Of a stretch of DNA of 64,000 nt, positions 41,833-56,800 are shown piece after piece. The stretch comes from Membranipora membranacea. Its lineage: Eukaryota; Bryozoa; Gymnolaemata; Cheilostomatida; Membraniporidae. The position numbers were made by a program, and so were the translations under genes. The DNA lies in the NCBI GenBank assembly GCA_914767715.1, contig OU612065.1, positions 7,936,001-8,000,000 on the forward strand, in the 5' to 3' direction. The number at the start of each line of letters is the position of its first letter. The first letter of the stretch is position 1. The notes beneath the pieces are model-generated. The model made no database searches. It was not told the origin of the DNA and saw only the letters and a program-made list of their open reading frames with translations.

Positions 41833-44800
41833 CTAAAATCAGAAAAAAAGGGGAAACTGTTTAAAAACTAAGAGCTTGCAAATATTGAATATCAAGAATT
41901 AAAGTTTGTGTAGTGATTTGAAGTAAGAATTTTCTGAAAATATCTGTAATGGCCAAATAAATAAATTCATCATTACTTTTAAAAAATTAGATTTGAAAAA
42001 AAAAATTTCTGAGTTTTTGCGTAAACTAAAAAGGTCATTAGCCAAAAGCTCACATGATAGGTATCTATTTATATCCCCTGCATGCTATGAGTATTCGGGG
42101 GTTATAAGACAACTTACAGTGAACAGCGGATCAACACTCATGACAAAGCCATCAGTCCCAGGCATATCATTGATGGTTCCGAGACCAGGCATACCGTCAG
42201 CAAAGTTAGCTTTGAATGGTAGTCCATTAATGGCCTTACTAGTAACATCATCCTGTCCTCGATCCTATAATTAACCGAATATGTAATCATTTCACTTAGC
42301 ATATAAAAAGTGAACATAGGTGAATCAATATCTGCTTTTTTTTTTAATTCTAACTATTTTTAGGGTCTATTTTTTGCAATTAACTTTTCTGTCGAACACT
42401 GAAAACTTGTTCCAAGTTCGTGATTCACTGCGTTTATAATTACAGGTCAAACAAATTAAATCGAGCTGCAAAGAAAATTTTGCTACAGTCATTGACAGTT
42501 CAAATACAACCATGAAGGTGGATGTCTTTGTTATTAACATTCGGACATTTTAGTTGGCTATTTGCCTACAGATAGGTCATGGTCAACATAAAAGTAACAG
42601 GTCAAATGCGTTTTCATTAAGTCGAGATTGCATCAATGTCCGAGACATTCTATTTGATTTGGCATCAGGCCCAATACACTGATCTTCCTCGATTGCAAAA
42701 CAAGTATCAAATTTGATAAACAAGAAAGCTGATAGGACCCGGCTAATGACGCCATTGATAACAAAGTTTATTGCCTACGATTGAAGTGACATCTGTTATG
42801 AAACGTACCAGGATTAAGAACCTGTGTTTGAGTTTTCCGCTCGGTTCCAGACAGCCATACTGAGGGCCTTCGTTATATATTTTACCAGTAGGATCATATG
42901 TTGGAGTGTAGCCATTTCGACCAGCACAAATGAACACTTTATCAAGCTGGATCCTGAAAGCTGACTCAAGATCCTGTTTCGGATCCCAATAGACTCTTCC
43001 ATACAGCCGCTCCCCTTTGTCAAAGACTCCTAAAAAGTAATCGCATATGTTTTGATTGAAGGTAGATTTATGAATCATTGCCAGATCCCAATTCTACATC
43101 TTCCAACTGTGCGAAATATCCAGATTTACGATAGGCATACACACAGTATTATATCATAAAGATCATCTTCACTTACCATGAAATTCAACATCAGTGTCAT
43201 CAGGGCTACTGGTCATAGGATCAGTAAGGAAGAATCTCTTATTGTTAGTCAGCTGGAATTGAGTGGCTAGACTGTATCTAGCAGCCACAGGTCTGTTGCT
43301 CTGTTGGAATGCTATACTTAGAGGGAAAGATAACACTTTCTGTATGGCACATTTCTGTTTGTCAGCGTTAGGGTCATAAGTTGTAGGAGGAGTGGCTACA
43401 CAGGCCAGTAGCCTCAGTGTGTATACTCCAGTATAGTCCTGCAGGCTATATCTGCTGGTAGCTCTCCACGTTTGAATAGGGCTATCGAGTGTGGGCTGAG
43501 TCCAGACATGTTTCAGACTGAACCTTGTGGCTAGACTCTCCGGTGGAGTCAGACCAGAAGTCTGACCACGTCTGGCAGTATAGTGGTCAAGAACAAACAA
43601 ACCTGCAAAATACAAAGTCTGATTTGTGAGGTGAGGTATGCCAAGTATGGTTTGATATAGGTATGTTCAGAGTAAAGTTATAATCACGAATTCAAATATA
43701 TTTGGGCTGCCTGCACATTAGCGCTATCAACTGTCTAGGGCATATTTTCAGTTTAAAAATTCATTTTTGTCATAAATTTGGAAATTTTCCACTAAAAACA
43801 AGACTCACGTTAACATACACTGATCACGCGTTTTCTGTTTCAACTCTTCAAGTTAAGCTTGGTCATTCTATGACAGGAGAAAACTTGTTATCTTACTCAA
43901 TAATTATCCTGCCAATTAATTAACACAGTGCCAAAGGTCTTTTGAATTTCTCCAGATTACAGGAATCTAAACATTCCAAATTATCGTTTTTTCATGTGAA
44001 AGATATCAGTGTCAGTTTTCCCATGATAATCTTATTTGGGATGCATTAAAACTGATGTATAGCTCTGTTCATGACCTATAGTACTTGTAGTACTTTTAGA
44101 TAAACACCTTGGTAACAATCTATTAATAGCTACATCTCGGATATATACATACAGCAACCAGATAAATAATCAACAAAACCTTACCTTTAAATTTGGCCTG
44201 GGTTCTAAGCTGCAAAACCAACTTTCCATCCTCCCCTATCCCGACTCTGAGAATATCTACAGATCCTTGAGCTTCTTGCATAGTATCAACACCAGATTGA
44301 AACTTCACAGTATCGTAATAAAATGAGAACTCCAAGAGGGTTTGATGATCAAGTGAAGCCCAGCCAGTTGGGGCTTTGGCGAAAATGTATGATACATGAA
44401 GCGGTTGGTGGACAGTCACGAAACTTTGAGATGATGTTTCCACATCAAAATTATGTGTCACATAACCGCCACAGTGGTTTACAACATCTGCCATATCATA
44501 ATAAGCTTCAAACTTCCACCGACATGAAGATCTGTCCAACCGTCTGTAAAGTTTGACAGCCTGGTCAATACGTGGCAGATCTTCACTCGCATCATGATGA
44601 GCTCCACCAAGGAAGCTACCTTCTTTACTCAGCGATGTGTTGGGGAGATTAGAGCAGACATGCTGTTTAGTGAACGCAGGCTGTGAGAGCAGATAGTCTA
44701 TATTATAGATGGGGAGCGTGGAGATGAGAGGTAACATGCCGTCCTGATGTGGCACCTCTACTGAGATGTGTATCTTATTTGACAGCTCTTCATTGTCTGA

Positions 44801-47800
44801 CTGTTTTATATACTCTAAATTAGCGATGAAGGACTGGGCACTAAGAGAGCCTGGAGTGTTAGGTATCACTGGATTTGAGCATTCACCTTTGGAGTGTACA
44901 TTAACACCAATACTTCTTATCGGGACACCTGCAATCAGGGCAAAGTATATTTTTATCTTGATATGAATAGAATATAGGTGCTTAATGACTTACTTATTTA
45001 TTGTGCCCAGCAGTAAAAATTAATGCCAACGATGATTCAATCAATTATGTTACAGCAGACTGCAATTGCATAAATATATATCCATGGTATTTAACTTGTT
45101 AAAAATAAACTCTGACAACCTTATTTTGACTCATCCCCCCACACATTATCTCAATGACCTACCTGGCAAACCCTCAGAGCTAATAGGAGTAGCGATGCAT
45201 CTGATACTAAATCCAGCTCTGAAATAAAATGTCTCCAGCATCTTACTGTCAACTCTAGAGAACAGAGTATCCTGGTTCACTCTAAGATAGCTGGATATCC
45301 TACCATGCAGTGCCTGCACTGGGTAGGACACCTCCCAACTGTATGTCATAGCCGAGGAGTTAATGTTTGATTTTATACACAGGTCTTCAGTCTCGCCGAA
45401 GCTAGGGTAGAGTGCATCACATGGCTGGATAAAATGAAGAAAAAAATCACATACTCAGAGACAATAACCGTAACAGTATCCAATGTGGTATTCCGAGTAG
45501 ACTCGAAGGAAGCATGCAGTACACAAGTGCTTTTTATATTTGACCTGATTAATTTTTTCTTCGTTTTCGTTACATTGTATGAGTGCAATGATAAAGTTTC
45601 CATTAAAACTAAACAAGAAAAAAGTATAAAGTGTTAGCAAAATTATGAAATTACACTTACAGAGAGGCAAATAAGAGGATAGGCAGGAGATACATCCTTC
45701 ACTTCGCTTACTTCTCCGGAATCATAATCCCTCAATGATACGACCTGTAATGATAAATCAACATAATGCAGAGAATGTATAATCGCAGCCACTCGATATA
45801 ATCTGGATGCAGGGAGGCACAACTCCAATCATTATCATAATATTACATAGTATGTGAGCAATGAACTCCCTGAGGGAGTTCATTGATGTGAGCTCCCATA
45901 ATTTTGAGGACAACATATACGATACTGATAAAATCTAAATAATTACTCTTGATTCTAACTCACTATGGGAAGTGTTGGTAAGACAAGGCTACCAGCTACG
46001 TCAGCATCAAGTATATTAACCACGCTCGATTTATTGGCTCCAAGAGAGGCTCCGATAGGCTCCTCCAACACAGCAACAAAAGTCTCATGCCATTCTGCCT
46101 CAGAGTTGAACAGAATTCTCACCTCGATGGTTTGTGTGCTTTCAGCTAAAGTGAATAAAACTTATATATGTAAACTATAGTTGAGAAGTTTGGGCAGTCA
46201 GAATCTGTATAATGTTTCAAGATTGGCCGCAATTATTGATATTGTCAGAGTAAATAGAATGTTCATTCGCATCCAATTTCAATTATATATTTTAATATAA
46301 AAATGTCTGCGCAAAACATTATTTGTAATATTAGATCGGAGTATGCTATTATATATATCATATCAGAGATTCACAAGAGTAGGTTCTTACTTGGCATGAA
46401 GTAGAGTATCTGACTTGATGCACTGTAGTCTATACCGGACACTGCTGACCTGTCTCTAGTGCTGACTCTGACCTGAGATGTCTCACTGACATCGCCATAT
46501 CTAGTGATAGTGAGAGCTACTGTGACATACTCATCACCAGACTGAGGTTCTCTCACGCTGTATGAACTGGTGTTAAAGCTCAACAGGGTTTCTGAAAAAT
46601 GATAAAAAGTAGTAACAGCTACATATTTCTCAAAGTTATGAAGATGTGATGAGACCACTGGCGGTAAAAACTCTTCACGAGGTCGGGAAACAACCAAATT
46701 TGTACTTAGCTAAGGCATATTATTATTTAGGTTAATACCATCTTCAGCGTCTTGTATTGTGACTAGTGTAACGTCTAAATCTCCAAGCTCAGCCCCACAG
46801 CCCATCGGCTCAGCCAGTCGCACCAACATAAACTCAGACTTTTCGTAGAGGTCATCGTTGACTGGTGCAAGCTCACAAGAGGCTACTCTCTGTCCTGCTA
46901 TCATCTCTATACGTGAGGCATTAGTCAGCGGCTGAAAGATATGTCATCACATATTGAAATAAGGGGAGTTAGATGGAGTTGGATCACTTCCAACTCCCCG
47001 TTTGAAAACAACGAACAACAGCAATCCATTTAAATAAAGTTGGTGTAATTGTCGTGTTTTGCATCATGAGGAGAACGACAAGTCTCCTAGTTTTGAAAAT
47101 GGTTTGTATCAAAATGTGTTATTTAGCACCGTAGAATCCCTCATCTAACTCACCCTCTCAACAAAGTCGATCACAGCACCTGCTGTCTGTTGTCGAGTAT
47201 AACAAATGACAGACACTGGACAGCTGATATCACCAGATCTTACAATGGAGATCGACAGGTTGCCTGAATCCTCATTAATAGTGAACTTTGCTGTCTCAAA
47301 ACTCAGCAACGGAACTAAAAAGAAGAAAGATCTGGTATAAGGCAATAATAGATAATTATGGTGAGACAAAAGAAAGCAAATTTTCTCATTTCGGTCATTC
47401 CAATAAAAAGGGAGGCCCATCGGTCATACCTAGGCATGACTCTATATACTCGCGACTTATGAAGTATTCTCAACTGTTTCGCCTACATAGATATAAAAAG
47501 GGAGTATTGTTATTATATCTATGCTCAGAAAGAATACCTGTACATCGGGGCTGTAAACTAGAGAGATAACGAATTCGGAACGAGACAATAATGCATTTGT
47601 ATAGAATGCAAAAGACATGAGCCACATACCATCTAGATCAGAATCATCTATAGTAATCAGTGTAGTGGATTTCTCTCCAATCACAGAACTGAGATCAGCT
47701 GTGGTTAGGGACACAGAGAACATCTCCTGTCCCTCTAATACTGGCTCTCCCTCATCATCGATAATCATCACCTCACATATCTGTAACAATATATATAATA

Positions 47801-50800
47801 GTAAACCTATTCGTAAGGTCAGTACACATGCAGGATGTGAGAAACATGAAAGGAGGATAGAGCTGTGGACGCAGTAAATTATCTTTGACAACTGCTAAAC
47901 AAACAAGCCTGATCATAATAACTCATGTCATGATATATATTCAAGTTGTAATGATTAGTAACGTATTATGACGTAAAGTAGCCAAATAATTAGTTCAAAT
48001 CTACATACAGCTCTGGATTGTCCAGGTACGAAGGATATTTTCCTCGATACAGGTATGTAATCTGTACTGGGAGAAGCTGGAGTTGGGTCATCAGGTAGAA
48101 TGTTTGTTGTACACCAGACAGTAGCGGGTTTGTTCAGATCCAAACCATCCCTTACAATACCCACAGATACAACCTGTTCATCCTCATACACTGTCAACGT
48201 GGAATCTGCCATCTGAATGGATGAAGCTGTAAAAAACAACAATACCATTGAAGCTCTCTTGATATCTTAGCATTGACAGGTTATGTAAGTGTAAAAAAAT
48301 GGCTAGTTGAAATCACAAGATCTGTTGATGTCTTAGCATTGACAGGTTATGTATGTGTAAAAGGATGGCCAGTCACAATCAGAAGCTCACATCTCTCCCC
48401 TTACCATCATTAGGTCCAGCGATTATGACAGTGGTTCTGATGAGTGGGCCTAGTTTTCCTGGTTCAGATGGGCTACTGATGGAGACTTCAAATTCCTCCA
48501 TCCCTTCAAACAGTGTGTCATCAATAACCTGAAACAAACGTATAGTCATTTTAAGAGAACCATGTAGGTCTGAAGAAATTTGTGTGTGAGACAAAAAAAC
48601 CACGTCAAACCTGGAGTTTTCATCTTAACATCAATGAGATCACAACTTCTTTTATACAACAAATTATGAGTTACCTGAAATGACAAGTGCCAAAGCAACA
48701 TCAAACAGGCTATTTAAGCATCTGTGCACTAAAAATTATGGTTGTTAGACATACCTTGACTTGGCATGTTGCGTTACTGGCGCCCTCCTCAAACTTTGCA
48801 TCGTCTTCAGACAAGCTGAGAAAGTCTGTTCCCGAATTGAGCCTGTTACCAGTACTACCTTTAGCTGTGCGTGATTGTGTGGAACAGAGTACGATCATAG
48901 ACTGAGAGATATCACCAGTTCGAGTGATAGGTATGTATACTGTACCTACAGACTCGTTAACAGTTATTTGTGGCTTTACCAACTGGATCAAAGGCTCTGA
49001 AAATACAGAGTTGAGACAAAAATGATAACAGCAATTAATCCGGATAGTCTGGAATTGACTGGATTTTTAAGGTGACATCTTGCACAGAAACCTCGTGTAA
49101 TCCTCCTACAAGAGATCTGAGTCTATGAATACATACCATCTTCTTGATCAGACAGACTTAGTGTGGCTTCATGTTTGTGTCCTAGGATGGTTCTATCAGG
49201 AGAGGATAACTTGACATTGAAGTGCTCGATTCCCTCATACACTGAGTCATTAGTAACAGAGAGACGACACAATGAGGATTTATCTCCCTTAGCGAACTGT
49301 ATCTGAGTGGTTAGGATAGTCAGGTCACTGGAGTGATGAGATTCATCATCTAATCGCTCAATCATACAGCTTACTGCCGAATACTGAAATATCAAAAATC
49401 TAAATCACAACCTACACGGGCTATCACAGAGGTAATCATTATACCTCTGTAAGAATATACCATAAAGATAAAAGCTATTATTTATGTTTAAGAAAAATAC
49501 AGGTACAAAGTTTAAATCCTATTATTTGGGCACAACTAAGAGGGTCAAATTAAAACTTCACACATCATTTTATGCATGTATATATTATTTCAGATTATAT
49601 TGGCATCTCATTTGTTTATGATTACCTGTTTCGTAAGGAGTTACCTTTATACCCAAATCACGTGACCACTTACCCCATTAGTTGAGCCTCTCCTCATCAC
49701 TGGAATCTCAATAATCTGCTGATCTTCTGTAGCTGTGATGTTCAAAAGACCAAACTCAACATAAGACCATCTGATGTTGAATGTCTGACCAGTGACAGTG
49801 TTAGGTTTTGAGTCCATCACACTGAACTCAAAGCTGTCATCAGTATCAGTGACTCCCTCACTCAAAGTGTATGTGATCAGACCGTTGTCGATATCATCTA
49901 TAATTACAAATAGAAACAGATATAAGAATCGAGTTAGAAAATTGAAGATGAGAGATTTGGAAAGCTCTAAGTATGACATGCACTACTTCTTCAAATATAT
50001 TGCTCTATCTTGAGTAAATCGCTAGAACTATGATCACATAAGCTACCTGCCTCTTTGAAGGGATAAAAAAAATCATGAATTTTTTACCTTGAGTGAACTG
50101 AGATATTGGCATCTTGTCTGCCCCCCTTGTGATATAACCGTTCCTTGGTATTCTTGTTAGTTTTATGGTGACTGACTCAGAACTTGTGTCAGGATCGGAT
50201 ATCTTCAGTCTGGAGCTCCTAATTCTGCCAACTCTCTGAAAAAGGAGTACAGCATTGTCAGATTGGTTTCCAGAAAAATGTGCATTTTTTTTATTTAGTT
50301 AAAAATTATAAGCCTTGTCTTGCGGCCACATAAAAGTGGCTGCACGACAAGGCTTAAGTAATATACATACTCATATCTGTGCATATAAAACTACAGACAA
50401 TGCTTAATTTTTTTACTGTTTACCTTTCCATTTGCAGCAGTTTCCAGGTATGGGAGGCCTTTGTTCACCAGTATTTGTGGCATGCCATCATCAACCAGCT
50501 GTATGGTTATCTCCATAGTCTGTAAGAAAAAAAAAGTTAATTAGTGAGAGTAATTTATGTTGTCTGTCTCCAATGCATCGCTGTAGGATTTCTCCCCTGG
50601 TAATAAAGGAGTATGTTAACAACATATCTACAAGGCAAACCACACTCCAAATGGAAGCGTATTCTTGTCTATGCTCATAGATCTTGCATCCAATTCAGGT
50701 CATAGTTCCGTAACTGGAAAAACTATCTTGTATGGAGAGTGGAGAATTCCAAAATTGCATTGTGGGATACACATAAACACGCCCTATAAATGTAGAAGTG

Positions 50801-53800
50801 AATACTACATACGAGCGGTGAGGAGGTTCTTAACTGCTGTCCATCCTTATTAAGGTAGAATCCTTCATTAGTCTGATCAGTGACAGCGAATGTAAAGCTG
50901 TCAGCGGTAGTCTCACTGTTATCATGTCTGTACGTAACGTCACCATTATATATGTCCTCCATAGTAAACATGAGACAAGCAGTGTCTATCTCCTCTCCAT
51001 TCCTGGTGAGGATGAGGTTACCATGAACTGGGGGAGCTAGTAGTGTGATCAATAACAGGTCATCCTGTGTGAATAAAACGGTTCATGATAACATGACTTA
51101 CAAATGTAACATCACATCCTATTAATACTTATTAGGAAAACCTTTTTATTGAACTTAAAAAATATAGCTCTTCAAGTGTACAGTTACAGCAAAGATGAGA
51201 GAAACTGTAACTGGATATTTAGGCCCTGATTAGGCATGAAAGGCTTATAGAGGTTTGACAGTATTATATTCATACCGTAGTATCATTATCTGTAACTTTG
51301 ATATCAAACTCAGTAAGGGGTTTGTCTTCTCCTTCATCTATTACCATTTTACCAAATGATACCATCGGAAGAGAATCATCTACCGGTATCAGTCTGATAC
51401 GAAATGACTGTGTCAGCTACAATACGAAAGGTGAATAGTATAATGACACAATCAGCTATCAACTTTACACCAAATGTGAACAGGTGAAAATCATAACGGC
51501 ACAATGATGACTTTTCACGCTAAATGTCAACAGCGCTTATACAAACCCAATATTTAGCAGGCTCCGGTGCCACAAAAATTCAGTAAAGAGAACTATGTGC
51601 ATAATCTTTTCGCGAGATCATCTAGGCATCAGGTTACATGATTAATAGTACACAAATTTGAAAACATCAATTTCGATTATCTAAGCTTCGCTTGGATGAA
51701 ACTTTAAAAGGCAAAACATCCTAAATTTTATGATGATAAATCAATCAATCCTCACAGTTACACATAGTGATAGAGCAGCTCTAACTTACATTATGAGTTC
51801 CGTCAGTTGCAGTAAACCTGAACATATCTCCAAGAATTTCCTCTTCAGACTCATGCACATAGAAAATTCTATTGGAAATTATGTCTTCCATAGTGAAGTT
51901 GGTTATCACCTTGGCTAAAGTGAATAAGAATACCACAATCTATTTAAATAAATGCATAATTTCAGATGATAAAACCAAAAACTATCATGGAGCTGTATAC
52001 CTATTGCTAAGTCAGCACAGAGCTGATGGTTTAACCGTAATTAATATTCACATACCTAGTTGCTTGTCATCCTCCAGCACTAGGTTACCATACTCAGGTT
52101 TGCGATCGATCATTATAGTAATTTCTCCAGGATTAGCCTCAGTATCAGTGATGTAGAGATGGGAAGTGGTTATGGGACTGAAGCTATTCTCTCTCACAGA
52201 AACTGGTGAGTTTACTCTTACTTCAGGTACTGTGGTATCAGCTATAAATAAGGAAAAGGAAGATAAGCATTTGGTTGTACCTTCAATATAAAAATGGGAA
52301 GTACTGTATTTTCATATATATCGATAATACGAACAAGTCGGAGATTTAGGTATTTTATACAATAGCTGTATACGCATGCACGCAGTGTCTACCTCGCAAT
52401 GCTCACATGTACTACTTGACCTCGCCGTGTCACAATGTAGACATTTGACTGGAGCTAATAAATAGTAAACTGTTTATAATAGTCATACTCACCTAACACA
52501 TCGATATAGAAAGTCTGATCAATTAGCTTGTTGTCATTTTTATCAATAACCTCGAAATTAAAGTAATCAAAGCCACCTCTGTTTGCTGCCTTATTGTTTC
52601 TATATCTGAGTGACCCTGTAACAGAGTAAGAGATAATTTACTAAAGTGTTATTATGTATCAGAATATCGGAGCCAGAACATAAACAATAATGCATTACCG
52701 AACATAATTGAGCTGATTCTGGCGCCTGGTCCACCTCTTAGGACCATGTGACATGTGAACAACATGTAATCAATTCTCAGGAATAGGTCTTTGGCGCGGT
52801 CAATTTCAGAATACGTTCAAACGTTATATTTTCTAGTGTCTTCAGTTCCTGTCAAAGGCAGTCAGAAAGCAGAGAGTTTTATATGGGGAATTTAGTTTAT
52901 ATATGGGGAGATAACTTGTTATCGATTATCCCACCCTCTTTCAATTCAAATGGAGTGAAGATTTGAACGTCTTCTTCAGTTTCATTCTTAGACAGCATGT
53001 AGAGCTTTCCACGAGTTACAGGCTGAGTTATAGAGAATATCAGTCTCTCATCATCAGAGTCGATATCAGTAGCGTGTAAAACTGTGCTATCAATAACCAT
53101 CTCTCCACCAGCCTACAAGTAGTGAAAAATAATCATATCAATACATTAGCTCTTGTTCAAGTCAGAATTCATAGATTCAACACTGGGGCTTCTCTATAAA
53201 GTCAGCTGAGCTGTCAATATGACTTGGTACATATTTGGAAAGCCATGGTTCCCAGGCTGCTGCTCTCCACAATCATAACAGTGCAGGTGAAGCCAGCACA
53301 TATGTCTTGTTAATTTGTTGACTATTAGAGCCAAATCATTATATCATTTATATTTACCTTGAGTCTGAGTCCATCATTTATTTTCACTCTGGGTGTCTCA
53401 TCATCCATAAGAGCAATGTCAACAGGCACCTGTATAGTGTCATCATAGAAGCCGTCAGTGACAGTCACTGTGAAGGCATCCTGAGAGATGTCCTCGTTTC
53501 CTGAATGTGCATAGAGGATAGCACCATCTAGTATATCCTGCAATAAAAGTAAGTTTTTAGCTTGAGTGGTTTCGTTTCACCATAAATAAATGAAGAACGC
53601 TATAACCCGACTGTATTATCACATACCTGCATTGTGAAGCTCGAACCAGATTTCACCTCGGTTCCATCTGACATTTGGAGTTTGCCTTCCCTGGGCGTTT
53701 TGATGACAGTAAATGTATGAGTATTAGCTGATTGTCCGTCAAATTCAGTGTCAATATCACTGACATACAAACTGCTATTTGTGAGGGGAACTGTTGCTCC

Positions 53801-56800
53801 TTCCTCCACAAACAATGTGTCAGCAATGATTGAGGGTGGCTCATCATTACGTGGCTAAAATGCAAAGCAAAATTTATGAACCATATTACTGCATAGTTCA
53901 TAGCATGGACTCTTATAATCTATAGAAGTCAACACCACAGTATACTAACATATAACCATTCATCAGCTGAAAAGATGAGAACAATAATTCACCTAAATTT
54001 GAATGAAAGTCATGGAGAAGTAAAGTATTTATTATGATATGGCAATCTATCTCCAAATTTGTGTAGCAAATCAACGAGACAAACTTGTGTAGCTAAATGG
54101 ATTTTCACTCACAGTGATTGTCACATTGAATCTGTTGACAGGAGAGGAGTTTTCTCCATCCGTGATATGGAACCAAAAAAAGTCACTTCTTGGCTCTTTG
54201 TTTCGATGATCATTCTGTTCATAGTATACAATACCAGCATAGAGGTCTGTGAGCAGGAACATGTGTACCTGGCTCTGTCTGAGCCCTCTCTCCAATCCAT
54301 CTACATAAATAAAGAAAACATGTGTGATTATAAGTTGTTAAAACACATGAAATGGAAATGTTACCTTAAGAATTTTTTGCATCTTTCTGAACCTAAATTT
54401 GATCAACAAGCACATCAAGAATTCTGCAGGATATGAAAAATTAGTTATTATCAATAGTTACCCTGTGTGATGATTTTAATTGATCCTAGAGTTGGCACAG
54501 AGTCGACGACCACCATGAGATTAGTGAGTATACTATCAGGGTCTTCAGCTGAGATGTGAGATCTGGTTAGCTGCTTTCTTCTTCCCTCTGCAACCTAAAA
54601 ACATATAAGTTTTAGATTTACAATCTCACAAATTGACGAGTAGCCTACATATCCTCAAAAGACTGTGAGATACTCTTTGAGGGGTTCTTGGAATATCTCC
54701 ACAAGTAAATTATAAGGAAGGGACAAATCACAAGGCAGCATGCTGATTTTACCTCGAGATCAGTAGTGATTGTGACTGTAGGGGCGGTGTTGTCTGTTGC
54801 TGTGATTGAGATCATAAATGGTTGCATGGCGGCCATATTTCCAGCGGTATCGCTAACGTTCAGATAGACAGTATCCATTATCTCTAAGTTTCCAAGTTCA
54901 TCTTCGGCTCGATAACTAAAACCACAAAAAATGAGTTTCATAGCATAATTTGGAAAACAGCTAGAAAATAAGTATAACCATGAGAACTTATGCTTTTGAG
55001 GCCTAAGCTGATGCGCAAGCCTGTAATGAGCCGCCCAACACATACCTCTTATCTCAACCATTATAATGAAACAGTATCAGGAGCTCTCACCTGATTTGCC
55101 TGCTGAGGATATCAGGTTGAGTAAATCCATCTCCTAGCCTCAGCTCCTCACTACCTCGGTAGAAAAGCTGACCAAACTGAGGTTCTGAGGCAATTTGATA
55201 TAACACTAAGCCATCAGCGGAGGTGTCCTCAAATTCTAATTCGCTTGCTGTAATCACTTCACTTTCCCCTGAAATTTCGATTAAGAGTAATTGGTAAGGT
55301 GAATTTCAAATTTTAATAAAAAGAAGAGTGGAGAACAAGTCATTGTTTATCAATCTCTGAGCAAGGTGGATAACCTCCAAGTTATCACACTATAATAGCT
55401 ACGCACCTTCATTGACGCGGAGTTTCATGCTTGCACCAGGGCTGAGGGTGGGGGCAGAGGTATCGCTGTATTGTACAGTGACAGGGATCTCCACATCCAC
55501 AGATTGTAGGATATCTGATATCCTTAGAGTAAATGAATCTTCTATGTCTTCTGAGTTATCATGTACATAGTAGAGAGTGTTAGATAATATCTCCGAATAT
55601 GAGTATTCAGCACCTAAAAATATGAAATATTAATAAAAAACCCAAAATGCAGACCTTCCGCTGAAAGTCCATCAACTGTCAACAATTAAGGAGTAAAGTA
55701 TCCCAACTTCCAAATCCTTGCTCCAACTGAGCATTTCCATGACATCACAATCTGTAAAAATCTCTTCACTCACCTTCCCTGAGCACTGTATGGAATTCAT
55801 CAGACAATTTGACAATGTCTCCGCGTGCAGGCTGAATAAGGAGACTGAACTGTAAGGCTTCTAGGGCTGTGTCCACATCGCTGACAGAGATGGCAGAATC
55901 AGATACAAGTACTGAGCTGCCCCTCTCTACATTGACTCTGATACCTGAGCTGGGGACGGTGGGCGGCTGGTCATCTACTGCCAGTACCAGGATGTTAAAC
56001 TCCTGCTCAGTAACTGTGTTACCAGTGTTATCACTAACTATGGAATGAGATAAAATTGTACAACTTAAGGAGTATGGGATGTAAAGTATTTTTCACCATA
56101 TATTTTAAAGCATTTTCTCGTTTTGTTGCTGTTATTACTAAAGACACAACTTTGAAGTTGAATAAAACCTTCTTCAAAAATTATTTTTACTATCAACCAA
56201 GACATTAGCAATTTTTAGTTTTATTGTGCCATTCAGTAAAAAAGCGTCTCCCTTGTATCTTGTTAAAGCTAAATCAATAATCAATCCATGCCAAACTATA
56301 ATCATAATGTGATTCACCAATGGTCATTATGTGAGGATAGAATGGTAACCATCCTCGAAAAATGGTAAAGCAATTTAAAAACTTTTTACGCTTTGGTGAT
56401 AAAAATTGGTTCGTATAAATATTTTCGATGCTGCATAGATAGTATAGTACAAACGGGGAATGCACAACCAAAATATCAAGCAGCAAGCAGAGAGCAGAGC
56501 ATGGGGAAAAGACTAAACTAAAAGGACAGAATCATTGTGCTCTATTCGGAGCACAGTGATTAGGTACAAACCTACCAGATCGGTTATTGAAGACTGAAAA
56601 TGGAGAAAACTTTGCAATCACACAAAACGCAGCTAAAGAGTTAGATGGCGGTGTCAAAAGAAGTAACTTGGGTACACTCGAATTGTAGCAAATTCTACTG
56701 AAGAGGAAGAAGTTGGTGATGCGTGAACACTTTTAGTACAAAGATTGGACCAGAACAGGAATGGTGTTACTCTGAGGTTATTCTCACCATTGAATTTGAA

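Larger units (their letters stand above)
45964..49897 (-). other. FRAS1: Five Calx-beta domains of the FRAS1-like protein
   Basis: Exons 49674-49897 (second half), 49137-49383, 48755-48996, 48405-48528, 48009-48226, 47630-47780, 47154-47314, 46739-46931, 46391-46591, 45964-46145. Each domain is encoded by a pair of exons. The first carries the entry strands, such as TVYEDEQVVSVGIVRDG or FTINEDSGNLSISIVRSGD. The second carries the acidic E-x-F motif of Calx-beta, such as NDSVYEGIEHFNVKLSSP, DTLFEGMEEFEVSISSP or EPVLEGQEMFSVSLTT. These calcium-binding-type beta sandwiches match the five in FRAS1 and FREM2. Confidence 0.92.

Noticed and set aside
52640-52830. Possible minus-strand exon (DRAKDLFLRIDYM)
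   Set aside because: Exons 52935-53112 and 52493-52615 join in phase to give FELKEGSLRYRN, a normal CSPG pattern; no matching splice sites support the extra piece.
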